Positions 9,907 to 19,532 of a stretch of 64,000 nt of DNA are shown here, one piece after another; position 1 is the stretch's first letter, and every line of letters begins with the position of its first letter. The stretch covers positions 14,667-78,666 of the forward strand of contig JAYUJH010000031.1 of NCBI GenBank assembly GCA_043765375.1, written 5' to 3'. Origin of the DNA: JAYUJH01 sp043765375. Lineage in GTDB: Bacteria; Pseudomonadota; Alphaproteobacteria; Rickettsiales; UBA998. The notes below the pieces were generated by a model. It was not told the origin of the DNA and searched no databases. It worked only from the letters and a program-made list of their open reading frames with translations. The position numbers were made by a program, and so were the translations under genes.

Positions 9907-10128
9907 ATGAATGACTTGATTGTTAAAAAATCTAATTTGGCCATAACTAGGTTTGTAGCTCGTGAAATTAAGTTCGCACGAAATTGTTTTGAGAAAGCAT
10001 GTGATGTTATGTATGGTTCAAAAGAGAGAACTAGAATTACCATGATAATGTGTTTCGCTTTGATAGGATTTGCTTTTGCACTTGGAGAAATTTCGGCAAA
10101 CGGTGGATTTTGTGCAATAGGGAACTAG
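9907..10128 (+). CDS. Small single-pass membrane protein, unknown
   Basis: A 73-aa ORF with a good ribosome site (TTTAGGAGATATT before the ATG). Residues 1-45 are basic and amphipathic; residues 46-62 form one transmembrane helix (MIMCFALIGFAFALGE). Its stop overlaps the end of the convergent purD gene by 4 bp. No family recognised. The ribosome site and lack of a competing reading frame make it likely real. Confidence 0.55.
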   Translation: MNDLIVKKSNLAITRFVAREIKFARNCFEKACDVMYGSKERTRITMIMCFALIGFAFALGEISANGGFCAIGN

Positions 10129-11408
10129 AGTTTTTCTTTAGCTATTGCTCTCCAACCAATGTCATTGCGATAAAAACCCTGTGGCCAATTGACGGTTCTT
10201 ACGGCTTCATAAGCATTAGAAGCCGCTCCGTTAACGTTCACACCAGTCGCTGTTACCCCTAAGACTCTTCCGCCAATTGCTATTATTTCATTGTTGTTAA
10301 CTGCGGTTCCAGCGTGAAAGATGTTAACATTTGGTAATGCGCTTGTTTCACTCAGCCCGTTAATAACACTACCCTTTTCATAATTTTCTGGATATCCTTT
10401 GCTCGCCATAACTACACACAAAGCAGCGTCATTGCTAAAATTAAACTTATCAGGTAAAATATTTTGTGCAGCATTGAAACATATTTGCAAAAAATCATCT
10501 TGCAGGCGAGTCAAGATAACTTGAGTTTCTGGGTCACCGAGGCGAGTATTAAACTCAATTAATTTTGGGTGATCATTTTCAATCATTAATCCCGCAAATA
10601 AAACTCCATGGTAAGGAGTGCCACGTTGCTTCATTGCAATGATTGTTGGGTTGACTATTTGTGCCATAATTTTATGTTCAAGCGAATCATTCACAATTGG
10701 AGCAGGAGAATAAGCACCCATTCCACCCGTATTTGGCCCTTTATCACCATCATAAGCGGTTTTATGATCCTGCGCTGAGCCAAATGCAACGGCTGTTTCG
10801 CCATTACAAATAGCAAAAAAACTAAGTTCTTCACCCGTTAAAAACTCTTCAATGACAATTGAGTTGCCCGCCGCTCCAAACTTTCCACCAAAAATATCAT
10901 TAATTGCTTCATTTGCTTGCGCGTGAGATATGCAAATAACAACTCCTTTTCCAGCAGCTAAGCCGTCTGCTTTTACTACCAAGGGCAATTTGTGCGTTGC
11001 AGCATAAGCTAGTGCCTCGGCGCAATCATAAAAATGTGCATAATTTGCGGTTGGAATATTTGCTTCTGTGCAGATTAATTTGGTGAATGCTTTGGAAGAT
11101 TCCAGTTGCGATGCTGCTTGCGATGGTGCAAAAACTAGCACTCCCGCTTCTCGCAACGCATCACTTACTCCATCAACCAAAGGTTGTTCAGGGCCTATGA
11201 TGACTAAATCAATATTAGTGCAAAATGCTATCATTTCCGCAATGTTACCGAATGAAATGCAAGTCGCATCGCTCGCTATTCCACCATTGCCTTCAGCGCA
11301 AAAAACTTCACCGCAATATTTTGATTTGCGCAGTGATTTGATAATCGCATGTTCTCGCCCGCCATTACCAATAACTAAAACACGACAATCGGGAGAGAGT
11401 TTTTTCAC
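10125..11408 (-). CDS. purD: Phosphoribosylamine-glycine ligase PurD
   Basis: ATP-grasp enzyme of purine synthesis that joins glycine to phosphoribosylamine. Family motifs: VLVIGNGGREHAI at the N terminus; LPLVVKADGLAAGKGVV near residue 140; DHKTAYDGDKGPNTGGMGAYSPAP near 215; and FNTRLGDPETQ near 295. The length of 427 aa is normal. The start is GTG; an AAAGG ribosome site overlaps the end of gltA, 6 bp upstream, so the two are probably cotranscribed. Confidence 0.96.
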   Translation of the reverse strand: MKKLSPDCRVLVIGNGGREHAIIKSLRKSKYCGEVFCAEGNGGIASDATCISFGNIAEMIAFCTNIDLVIIGPEQPLVDGVSDALREAGVLVFAPSQAASQLESSKAFTKLICTEANIPTANYAHFYDCAEALAYAATHKLPLVVKADGLAAGKGVVICISHAQANEAINDIFGGKFGAAGNSIVIEEFLTGEELSFFAICNGETAVAFGSAQDHKTAYDGDKGPNTGGMGAYSPAPIVNDSLEHKIMAQIVNPTIIAMKQRGTPYHGVLFAGLMIENDHPKLIEFNTRLGDPETQVILTRLQDDFLQICFNAAQNILPDKFNFSNDAALCVVMASKGYPENYEKGSVINGLSETSALPNVNIFHAGTAVNNNEIIAIGGRVLGVTATGVNVNGAASNAYEAVRTVNWPQGFYRNDIGWRAIAKEKL

Positions 11409-11414
11409 GCAATA

Positions 11415-12761
11415 TTAACCTTTATATGAATTATTATATTCTGCGGGTAGTTCCCGTGCGGTTGCGCCAGTATAAAGTTGACGTGGGCGACCAATTTTTT
11501 GCTTTGGATCTTCAATCATTTCCTTCCATTGTGCCGCCCAACCAGCTGTGCGAGCAATTGCAAACATCACGGTGAACATCGCCGTTGGAATGCCAAGCGC
11601 ACGATATATTATGCCAGAATAAAAATCTACGTTAGGATAAAGTTTGCGTTCCACAAAATATGGATCTTCCAAAGCGATGCGCTCAAGCTCCATCGCAATA
11701 TCAAGCAATGGCTCATTTTTAATGCCTAAATCTTCCAATACTTCACGGCAAGTTTCTCGCAAAACATTCGCCCTTGGGTCATAATTTTTATAAACCCTAT
11801 GTCCAAAACCCATCAAACGAAATGGATCGTCTTTGTCTTTCGCCCGTGCGATAAACTCTGGAATGCGACTTTTGTCACCAATATCTTCCAACATATTAAT
11901 CACTGCCTCGTTCGCTCCGCCATGTGCTGGCCCCCAAAGTGAGGCAACACCTGCTGCTAAACATGCAAATGGGTTTGCTCCTGATGAACCCGCCAAACGC
12001 ACTGTTGAAGTTGATGCATTTTGTTCGTGATCAGCGTGCAGAATGAATAATTTGTCAATCGCCCGAGCTGCCACTGGGTTCACCTTATATTTCTCGCAAG
12101 GAGTTGAGAACATCATATATAAAAAGTTTTCAGCGAAACTCAGAGAATTATCGGGATAAACAAATGGTTGACCGATAGCATATTTATGCGCCATTGCACC
12201 AAGCGTTGGGATTTTGGCAAGCATTCGTAGGATTGAAAGCTCACGTTCTTCAGCGTTATGGATATCCAAGCTATCATGATAAAACGCAGATAATGCACCA
12301 ACCGAACCTACCATCACCGCCATTGGGTGCGAACGACGTTGAAACCCTCGCAACATAAATTGCAATTGTTCATGCACCATCGTGTGATAAGTTATGTCAC
12401 GATTGAACTTTTTCTGCCCCTCGGCTGTGGGCAAGTCGCCATAAATCAGCAAATGCGCCACATCAAGGAAACTAGATTTTTCAGCGAGAACGTCAATATC
12501 ATAACCACGATAGCGCAATATTCCTTCATCACCATCAATATATGTGATGCTGGATTTGCACGCTGCGGTTGATAAAAACCCTGGATCGTAGGTGAAATAA
12601 CCTGATTGCGTGTATAAGCTACTAATATCAATGGTGGAAGGCCCTTCTTTGCCCTGCAAAATGGGGAACTCGTAAGTTTTGCCATCAATAATCATTTGCG
12701 CCGTGTTCGTCTCTGATGCGGTTGCCGTGTTCGCTGCCGTATTTGCCGTCATTTTCGCCAT
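11415..12761 (-). CDS. gltA: Citrate synthase (type II)
   Basis: Condenses oxaloacetate and acetyl-CoA in the TCA cycle. Conserved blocks are ILHADHEQNASTS, GFGHRVYKNYDPRA with the catalytic His, and PNVDFYSGIIYRALGIP with the catalytic Asp. The start is set at 12761 (Met-Ala-Lys-Met) because AGGTGA lies 8 bp upstream; the longer frame would start inside that ribosome site. The N terminus has a low-complexity Thr/Ala/Asn stretch before the conserved body. Upstream partner of purD. Confidence 0.96.
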   Translation of the reverse strand: MAKMTANTAANTATASETNTAQMIIDGKTYEFPILQGKEGPSTIDISSLYTQSGYFTYDPGFLSTAACKSSITYIDGDEGILRYRGYDIDVLAEKSSFLDVAHLLIYGDLPTAEGQKKFNRDITYHTMVHEQLQFMLRGFQRRSHPMAVMVGSVGALSAFYHDSLDIHNAEERELSILRMLAKIPTLGAMAHKYAIGQPFVYPDNSLSFAENFLYMMFSTPCEKYKVNPVAARAIDKLFILHADHEQNASTSTVRLAGSSGANPFACLAAGVASLWGPAHGGANEAVINMLEDIGDKSRIPEFIARAKDKDDPFRLMGFGHRVYKNYDPRANVLRETCREVLEDLGIKNEPLLDIAMELERIALEDPYFVERKLYPNVDFYSGIIYRALGIPTAMFTVMFAIARTAGWAAQWKEMIEDPKQKIGRPRQLYTGATARELPAEYNNSYKG

Positions 12762-13135
12762 AAAATAATTCACCTAAAATGTATGTGACACAATATAACC
12801 GCAATATTCAAGCAATCGCAAGCAAAAATAGCGTTATTATCGCTGTTGCATATATTTTTTGTGCCATGTGTTGCAATATATTTCATGCTATAAATGGGGC
12901 TTTAGGTTGGGTTGGTTAATATGATTGCTGGTTGATTTATTTTGGGGGTGACTATGTTGCAAGCGTAAATATTATTGCAAGCTCAAGTTATCCAACTAAG
13001 CTGCCCAGCTCAGTTGCAAGCATGATTATTGTGAAATATTGCAATAATATTGATATTATACTATATTTTATTTGAATTGATTGGATTTGTGTGATATATT
13101 TATATTATAATAAATATTTTATTTGGAGATAAATA
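12762..13135. other. Intergenic region, divergent promoters likely
   Basis: An AT-rich stretch between the divergent gltA and the 13136 gene. It must hold both promoters. Several short TTGCAA/TTGCAAGC repeats lie at about 12957-13045. No gene or clear hairpin seen. Confidence 0.5.
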
Positions 13136-13603
13136 ATGTCAGATCCTGTTGGTGAAGTTATATCGTCTATTACGCCCGAATGGATGCGCGAGCCAATAGC
13201 AGAAACCCTTGGCAAGGTTGAAAATTGGATCAAGGAATCTCCACTCTTTGGAAAGCTAGCAAGTATTTTCGGTATGGGAGGAGATAGTAATGGTTCTCGT
13301 GAAACAGGTTCTGGTCCCGTTTTTTCTCGTCAAGAAACCCCGCTAAGCACCCCTCAGCAGCAGCCATCTATTTCACAGGAAAGAGCGATACCTATTGAAA
13401 GGTCAATGGATGCAAGTATGTTAGCGACTTTGAAGGGGCTTGGTGATACCATAAAAACAGGTAAGGCTCCTGAGGGAGTATTAAAAACTGAAGGTATTTC
13501 ATTTGGTTATGACCCATCAGTATTAGAAGCTTCAGCTCCCTTATCTACGCCGAAAAATATTGGAATGGGAACAAGATCGCAAGGCGCATCTATGGCAATG
13601 TGA
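13136..13603 (+). CDS. Unknown Pro/Gln/Ser-rich soluble protein
   Basis: A 155-aa ORF with a strong ribosome site (TTTGGAGATAA). The N-terminal ~55 residues look helical (EVISSITPEWMREPIAETL). A disordered Ser/Pro/Gln-rich linker follows, with a tail ending in Gly/Ser/Met residues. There is no signal peptide or transmembrane helix and no family was recognised. It stands alone between gltA (divergent) and ilvB. The disordered composition would fit a secreted effector or structural protein, but nothing in the sequence proves this. Confidence 0.6.
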   Translation: MSDPVGEVISSITPEWMREPIAETLGKVENWIKESPLFGKLASIFGMGGDSNGSRETGSGPVFSRQETPLSTPQQQPSISQERAIPIERSMDASMLATLKGLGDTIKTGKAPEGVLKTEGISFGYDPSVLEASAPLSTPKNIGMGTRSQGASMAM

Positions 13604-13687
13604 TAATAGCCACAATGTAACAATTTCATTGATTTAATCACATAAAACATATAATTTGCATTCTTTAATATTTTTGTGATGTAAATT

Positions 13688-15583
13688 ATGATTATGCAAA
13701 GTTCTTCAATCAATTCCACCTCAATTGAGTCTCAGTCTAACAATTCCAAGTCTGACAATACCGCAACTAAAACCAACATTATTGCAAGCGGTTCACATGA
13801 GAGCCAAAAATCAGCATCGCAAGCAATAAGTCAAGCATCTAATCCAACCATGACTGGCGCACAAATATTAATGCGTGCGCTCACAGAAAATGATGTTGAT
13901 ACGATATTTGGCTATCCCGGTGGAGCAGTTTTGCCAATTTATGATGCGTTGTTTCAACAAGAATCCGTTCGCCATATTTTAGTGCGACATGAACAAGCAG
14001 CAACCCACGCTGCTGAAGGATATGCTCGTTCAACGGGCAAAGCGGGGGTGGTGCTGGTAACTTCTGGGCCTGGTGCAACTAATGCAGTGACGGGAATCAC
14101 TGATGCAATGATGGATTCCATTCCAATGGTCGTCATCACGGGGCAGGTTCCCAGCCATTTGATTGGTAGCGATGCGTTTCAAGAGGCGGATACCACTGGA
14201 ATAACTCGCTCATGCACCAAACATAATTATCTGGTGCAATCAGTTGATGATTTGGCTCGCATCATCCATGAAGCGTTTTATGTGGCAACAACAGGCAGGC
14301 CAGGGCCAGTTTTGGTGGATATTCCAAAGGATATTCAAAATCAAACGGGCGTTTATGTTGGCAAACCAACCACGCATCGTGCGTCATATAATCCACAAAT
14401 TATTCGCCCTGATCCAGCAGCGATTGAGGCAGCGATTGAGTTGATGATTTCCGCTGAACGCCCCGTATTTTATTCAGGTGGTGGAGTGGTGAACTCAGGC
14501 GAAAAAGCCAGCGAATTATTGCGGGAATTAGTGCGATTAACGGGCTTTCCGATCACTTCAACTTTGATGGGGCTTGGGGCATACCCCGCCAGTGACAATC
14601 AGTTTTTGCGTATGCTTGGAATGCACGGCTCGCTGGAAGCTAATATGGCAATGGCGGAATGCGACGTGATGATTAATATTGGTGCAAGATTTGATGATCG
14701 TGTAACGGGGAGGCTGGACGCATTTGCGCCACGTTCCAAAAAAATCCATGTTGATATTGATGCAAGCTCATTCAACAAAACCGTGATGGTTGATGTGCCA
14801 ATCCGTGGAGATGCTTGTGTGGCGTTGCAAATGTTGATTGATGCGTGGAAAAAACGCAATCAACCAAAACTAAATATTGAAGAATGGTGGAACAAAATTG
14901 CCGATTGGCGCGCTCGTAACAGTTTTTCATATAAACAAATAGATGGTGGTGTGATAAAACCGCAACATGCGCTTAGCAGATTTAATGCGCTCACTCGTGG
15001 GGTTGATAGGTTCGTCACCACTGATGTGGGGCAGCATCAAATGTGGGCAGCACAATTTATTGATTATGAATTGCCAAATCGTTGGATGACTTCGGGCGGG
15101 CTTGGCACAATGGGCTATGGTTTGCCCGCAGCTCTTGGCGTGCAGATTGCGCACCCTGACAAACTGGTTGCTTGTGTGACGGGAGAGGCGTCATTCATGA
15201 TGAATATTCAGGAATTGGCAACGGCGGTGCAGCATCGTTTGCCTGTGAAAATCATGATTTTGAATAATCACTATATGGGTATGGTGCGGCAATGGCAGCA
15301 AATGTTCCATGGCGATAGGCACTCGGAATCATATATGAACTCACTGCCAGATTTTGTCAAATTGGCGGAAGCGTTTGGCTTGAAGGGTATGCAATGCGAG
15401 CATGAAGCAGATTTAGATGCAGCAATCAATGAGATGGTAGCACATAACGGGCCCGTGCTGATGGATATTATTGTTGACCCAGATGAAAATGTTTATCCGA
15501 TGATTCCAGCAGGTGCAGCGCATAATGAACTGGTTTTAGGTGCTGATGAAGATGTGGGGGAGCTGAATATTAGTCAGGTTTAG
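13688..15583 (+). CDS. ilvB: Acetolactate synthase large subunit
   Basis: Thiamine-diphosphate enzyme that starts valine, leucine and isoleucine synthesis. GYPGGAVLPIYDALF and RHEQAATHAAEGYARSTGK carry the TPP glutamate. The FAD/acyl region includes SGGGVVNSGEKA. GEASFMMNIQELAT is the TPP/Mg motif (GEAS variant of GDGS). The conserved body begins only at about residue 55 (MTGAQILMRAL, 13850). The preceding Ser/Asn/Gln-rich segment is a low-complexity extension or a start misplacement. The regulatory small subunit ilvH/ilvN, normally next, is absent; the next gene is unrelated. Confidence 0.95.
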   Translation: MIMQSSSINSTSIESQSNNSKSDNTATKTNIIASGSHESQKSASQAISQASNPTMTGAQILMRALTENDVDTIFGYPGGAVLPIYDALFQQESVRHILVRHEQAATHAAEGYARSTGKAGVVLVTSGPGATNAVTGITDAMMDSIPMVVITGQVPSHLIGSDAFQEADTTGITRSCTKHNYLVQSVDDLARIIHEAFYVATTGRPGPVLVDIPKDIQNQTGVYVGKPTTHRASYNPQIIRPDPAAIEAAIELMISAERPVFYSGGGVVNSGEKASELLRELVRLTGFPITSTLMGLGAYPASDNQFLRMLGMHGSLEANMAMAECDVMINIGARFDDRVTGRLDAFAPRSKKIHVDIDASSFNKTVMVDVPIRGDACVALQMLIDAWKKRNQPKLNIEEWWNKIADWRARNSFSYKQIDGGVIKPQHALSRFNALTRGVDRFVTTDVGQHQMWAAQFIDYELPNRWMTSGGLGTMGYGLPAALGVQIAHPDKLVACVTGEASFMMNIQELATAVQHRLPVKIMILNNHYMGMVRQWQQMFHGDRHSESYMNSLPDFVKLAEAFGLKGMQCEHEADLDAAINEMVAHNGPVLMDIIVDPDENVYPMIPAGAAHNELVLGADEDVGELNISQV

Positions 15584-15631
15584 AGTGGTTTTGCTTGATA
15601 ATATTAGATAAATATGTTGGAGAATAGTTAA

Positions 15632-16773
15632 GTGGTGTTTGATTTACGAACAAAAGTGGTGGAATGTTTGCAGACAAATTATCCGCATAAAATGACGGCA
15701 TGGCAAATTGCTAAATGGATTATTGATAATCACCCCGAAGATTGTGCCGAAAAACGCGGCAGAAGTTTGCAGATTTTTGCCGATGATAATGATTTCATAT
15801 CACAAATACGCAGTGAAATTGGAGCGGGTAAATCAAGAATCCAAGATAAAAACCCCGAGGTAAAAATCACCGCCGAGCGACCTAGAAGATATTATTACGA
15901 TAAATCAATTTCGCAAAATGATGAACTCATAATGCAAAATAATGACCAACAATTGCAAGTGATGCACCCAGAAAATGTTAAACGGCAATCACTAGCACAA
16001 AAAGTTTCCGTAACAAGAACAAAAGAAAAAACTTTTACTGAACATGATTTATATCCGCTTTTAGCGCAATATGTTTATCGTGAATATGGCATTTCATAGT
16101 GCTTCCTAATTTGTATTGCCAATTTAATTGGCTTTTGCAAATCAGGATAAAAGCACTATACACTTAAAAAAATATAGCAGTACATCGATTTTTAATTGCC
16201 GATAAAGTCGGTAATTAAAAATAGAAACTGCTATATTGCAAGCGAATTGATGAAACCAAATCTAGCAATAAAGGGCAAAAGGGCAGCAACCATTGGCTCT
16301 ATCCTGATATGGTGGGAATGGAGGATTTAACAGTTGAGTGGGACAGTATCACTAAAGATTGTGCAAAATATTATGCGAGCAACCGAAGCAATATTTATTC
16401 GTTTGAGGTGAAAACCGCTATTAACCGTGGCAATTTGAGGGAATGTTTTTTCCAAGCCGTTTCCAACTCTTCATGGGCGAATTATGGTTTTCTGGTTGCG
16501 GCAGAATTGAGTTATGATGCAAAGCGGGAATTGCAGATATTATCCTCACTTCACGGAATTGGTTTTATGTTGATTAACCAGGAAGACCATCTTGAATCTA
16601 GTGAAATGTTAATTCCTGCACGTTATCGCACTGATATTGATTGGAATACCTCCGACCGATTGCACAAAGAAAATAAAGATTTTATTGAGTTTATCAAAGA
16701 GATAAAAGATTTTAATTTAACGGGTAAAACTAAAAAATCAGATTGGGATTTTATTAAGGATATGATTGACTAA
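15632..16773 (+). pseudogene. COG2958/HrgA-type protein, interrupted by hairpin repeat
   Basis: The 5' part (15632-16096) encodes the family N terminus: a HARE-like helix-turn-helix (DLRTKVVECLQ to AKWIIDNHPEDC) and ERPRRYYYDK. The 3' part (16237-16773) encodes CKRIDETKSSNKG, HWLYPDMVGMEDL, then a nuclease-like core YSFEVKTAINRGNLRE with the EVK motif and QAVSNSSWANYGFLVAAEL. A paired palindrome at 16097-16235 puts a stop in the first codon and shifts the frame by two. Deleting 16097-16233 joins ..GIS-YCKRIDE.. in one open frame. The family is tied to restriction-type loci such as hrgA of Helicobacter. Start GTG with TTGGAGAA upstream. Confidence 0.85.
16097..16235. repeat. Paired TATAG-type palindromes inside the COG2958 gene
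   Basis: Palindrome 1 (16097-16160) has arms TAGTGCTTCCTAATTTG and CAAATCAGGATAAAAGCACTATA. A 12-bp spacer CACTTAAAAAAA follows. Palindrome 2 (16173-16235) begins TATAGCAGT and ends ACTGCTATA. The flanking dinucleotide is TA on each side of the insert. Confidence 0.85.
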
Positions 16774-17093
16774 TTTTTGCGGTAAGTATCAGCAACCATT
16801 TCACGAATATCAAGTGAAAGTTTAACTTGGGCAGATACGCTATTTCGCATTAATCCAAACACGCTATCGGCTAGTTTTTGTCGCAACTCAATCGCACGCC
16901 CTGCTAATATTGAGATAGTGACATGAACAAAATCATCGCTATTTTCAGGCAAAACATAATCATTAAAAGCGATTGAACGGCTCTTAACTGCGCTTGGATT
17001 AAACTCACCAAATGCACAAATCAAGTGGTGCAAATCCTGCATTAACTCGGTTATTTCCATTTCATTTGAATGTTCAATCACAATATGTGGCAT
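16770..17093 (-). CDS. CHMI-like tautomerase (5-carboxymethyl-2-hydroxymuconate isomerase family)
   Basis: A 107-aa protein starting MPHIVIEHS, with Pro1 as the expected catalytic base of the tautomerase superfamily. It has the HpaF/CHMI pattern: FVHVTISILAGRAIELRQKLADSVF in the middle and a C-terminal LSLDIREM segment. HpaF acts in homoprotocatechuate breakdown, but no such pathway genes are near, so the substrate here is unknown. The start is fixed by a TAATG overlap with the stop of the upstream transglycosylase gene, which implies translational coupling. Confidence 0.75.
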   Translation of the reverse strand: MPHIVIEHSNEMEITELMQDLHHLICAFGEFNPSAVKSRSIAFNDYVLPENSDDFVHVTISILAGRAIELRQKLADSVFGLMRNSVSAQVKLSLDIREMVADTYRKN

Positions 17094-17911
17094 TAACAAT
17101 TCTCCCCTTTGACCCAAATTGTTTCAGCAATTGGTGGCAATAAATCCTGATAATGGCGATAATCATTTAGCACTTTGCGCACATAATTGCGTGTTTCACG
17201 ATATGGAATATGGGCAGCGAATGATGCTTGTGACAAATTGCGATATTGCGCTTTCCATTTTCGCAGCATCTCGGGCCCTGCATTATAAGCCGCTAAAATA
17301 TATACCACATTGTCACCAATATAAGGGCGCTCCTGCAAATGTTGCAAATAACGTGAACCAACGGCAAGTGATACATATGGATCTTGAAAATCAAAAGCGG
17401 TGCGTGGGCGGTGCATTTGCAAATCTGCTCCATTGCTTGCTAGTGTAAAATCCATCTGCGAACTTTCCACCATATAGGAAGCAGTTTCAGGCATTAATTG
17501 CATCAACCCCATCGCCCCTTTGTGTGAGCGTGAATATGGCTTGAAGCGAGATTCGTTTTTAGCAATCGCTAATACTAACGCTTTATTTGCACTATTTGGC
17601 AAAGAATAAATCCAATGTGGGATTGGATAAGCAGCGTCAGCGGATAAATCAATATATTTATTCCGACAGAATGGTAGAGGCACAACATCGCTGGTTGGAG
17701 CTGTTGGCATCACTACATTTGTTAATTTATTTGCTGCATAACGTAAATATTCAACTGGAACATTTACATTTTCATCACCTAGCGGAGTTTTAAGCGATTG
17801 CATTAGAACCGTTAGCCCCATCAGCGCAATCACCGCAACTCCTTTAACCTGTAAAAGTCTAATCTTTGAAGATTTTGACCCTAAAGGCTTTTGTTGCAAA
17901 GTTTTTTTCAT
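17093..17911 (-). CDS. Soluble lytic murein transglycosylase (SLT domain)
   Basis: An SLT/GEWL-fold enzyme that cleaves peptidoglycan glycan strands. It has an N-terminal membrane anchor or uncleaved signal (VKGVAVIALMGLTVLMQSL). The catalytic domain begins near residue 125 with IAKNESRFKPYSRSHKGAMGLMQLMPETA, which contains the catalytic Glu in NESRF. Later motifs are YVSLAVGSRYLQ and VYILAAYNAGPEM. The start MKKTLQQ at 17911 is preferred to the longer frame, which would place 21 non-signal residues in front of it. Coupled to the tautomerase gene. Confidence 0.88.
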   Translation of the reverse strand: MKKTLQQKPLGSKSSKIRLLQVKGVAVIALMGLTVLMQSLKTPLGDENVNVPVEYLRYAANKLTNVVMPTAPTSDVVPLPFCRNKYIDLSADAAYPIPHWIYSLPNSANKALVLAIAKNESRFKPYSRSHKGAMGLMQLMPETASYMVESSQMDFTLASNGADLQMHRPRTAFDFQDPYVSLAVGSRYLQHLQERPYIGDNVVYILAAYNAGPEMLRKWKAQYRNLSQASFAAHIPYRETRNYVRKVLNDYRHYQDLLPPIAETIWVKGENC

Positions 17912-18021
17912 TTTTACCGTGTTGTAATTACCACAAGTGAAAAGATATATATCAAACAAAACCAATTGGCGCAAGTGTTTGTTGAAAAATTAATTATTTA
18001 CAACATATATATCAAAGGCTT

Positions 18022-19485
18022 ATGAGTAAAAAAATAACATATCAATCAACGAGAGGGGCAGGGAATAGCGGGGCTGATAGACTTGATTTTGAGCAAGTTT
18101 TGCTAGCGGGGCTTGCACCAGATGGTGGGCTTTATGTGCCATCACATTTGCCACATTTTTCTGGTGCGGATTTGGTTCGTATGTCCCGCTTGAGATATGA
18201 CGAATTAGCGTTTGAGGTGATTTCACCATTTGTTGGCGACGCTATTGCAGAGCATGATTTGCGGGCGATAATCACGCAAGCATATGCAACTTTTTCACAT
18301 TCTGCCGTTGTGCCATTGGTGCAAATTGGGCATAATCATCATTTGTTAGAGCTGTTTCATGGTGAAACATTGGCGTTTAAGGACGTGGCTTTGCAATTTT
18401 TAGGGCGAGTGATGGATTATGTTTTGCAACGCAAGGGTGAACATTTAACAATTTTAGGGGCAACTTCGGGTGATACTGGCTCAGCAGCGATTGCAGGTTG
18501 CAAAGGGCGTAACTCAATGGACGTGGTGATATTATATCCAAATGGGCGAGTATCTGATGTGCAACGTCGTCAAATGACCACAATAACCGACCAAAATATC
18601 CATTGCATAGCGATTAATGGCACATTTGATGATTGTCAAAACATCGTTAAAGCATTATTTGTTGATGAAAAATTGCGAGCGCAAAAACCTTTAGGGGCGG
18701 TGAACTCCATTAATTGGACAAGAATAATTGCGCAAATCACCTATTATTTTTACGCTGCATTTCATGTTGGTGCGCCGACTCGCAAGATTGCTTTTTCCGT
18801 TCCAACTGGCAATTTTGGTGATATTTATGCTGGTTACCTTGCCAAACAAATGGGATTGCCGATTGATAGGCTGATTATTGCGAGTAATAATAATGACATT
18901 TTGGTGCGTTGTTTGCAATCTGGCGAATATCAGATTAGGCTAGTGGAGCAAACTCTAAGCCCGAGCATGGATATTGGGATTTCTAGCAATTTTGAGCGAT
19001 TATTGTCAGATGTGCATATGCGCAACCATGAACGTGATGGCGAGAAAATATCCACCTTGATGAATGAATTAAAAAATACAGCTTCATTTAATCTTGCTCC
19101 GAACATTTTAGCGAGAATTAACGCAGATTTTGCCGCAGTCAAATGTGATGATTTGGCAACCAAACAAACCATGTATGATATCCATAAAAATTGCGGTTAT
19201 TTGCTAGATCCGCACACGGCGACTGGCGTTTACGCAACTAATGTTTGTGCAGCGCAACAATCACAAAATGCTGGTGATTTCCAATCACAAAATGCTAATG
19301 ATTTCACCTCATACATCACTTTGGCAACCGCGCACCCAGCCAAGTTTCCGCAAGCTGTGTATGATGCAACGGGAGTTAATCCACCATTGCCAGCACATTT
19401 GAGTGATTTGCATCAGCGGACTGAACGATTTGAAATTATGGATAATAATATTGATTTAGTGCGCAATTATTTGTTGAATATTTAG
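18022..19485 (+). CDS. thrC: Threonine synthase
   Basis: PLP enzyme converting phosphohomoserine to threonine. N-terminal YQSTRG and LAPDGGLYVPSHLP are typical. The PLP lysine lies in HGETLAFKDVALQFLG. GATSGDTGSAAIAGCKGR binds phosphate, and NSINWTRI follows. Near residues 413-428 two 24-bp direct repeats (19258-19305) encode QSQNAGDF QSQNANDF, a surface-loop expansion. The pathway partner thrB is at 40.4 kb, not in an operon. Confidence 0.95.
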   Translation: MSKKITYQSTRGAGNSGADRLDFEQVLLAGLAPDGGLYVPSHLPHFSGADLVRMSRLRYDELAFEVISPFVGDAIAEHDLRAIITQAYATFSHSAVVPLVQIGHNHHLLELFHGETLAFKDVALQFLGRVMDYVLQRKGEHLTILGATSGDTGSAAIAGCKGRNSMDVVILYPNGRVSDVQRRQMTTITDQNIHCIAINGTFDDCQNIVKALFVDEKLRAQKPLGAVNSINWTRIIAQITYYFYAAFHVGAPTRKIAFSVPTGNFGDIYAGYLAKQMGLPIDRLIIASNNNDILVRCLQSGEYQIRLVEQTLSPSMDIGISSNFERLLSDVHMRNHERDGEKISTLMNELKNTASFNLAPNILARINADFAAVKCDDLATKQTMYDIHKNCGYLLDPHTATGVYATNVCAAQQSQNAGDFQSQNANDFTSYITLATAHPAKFPQAVYDATGVNPPLPAHLSDLHQRTERFEIMDNNIDLVRNYLLNI

Positions 19486-19532
19486 AATATATCGTAATTT
19501 CCATCGTTGTTTAATGCAAATAGCAACATAAC

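Noticed and set aside
16309..16773. A separate gene starting at ATG 16309
   Set aside because: Conserved family sequence extends upstream in the same frame to 16237, so it is the 3' part of the interrupted COG2958 gene, not an independent gene.
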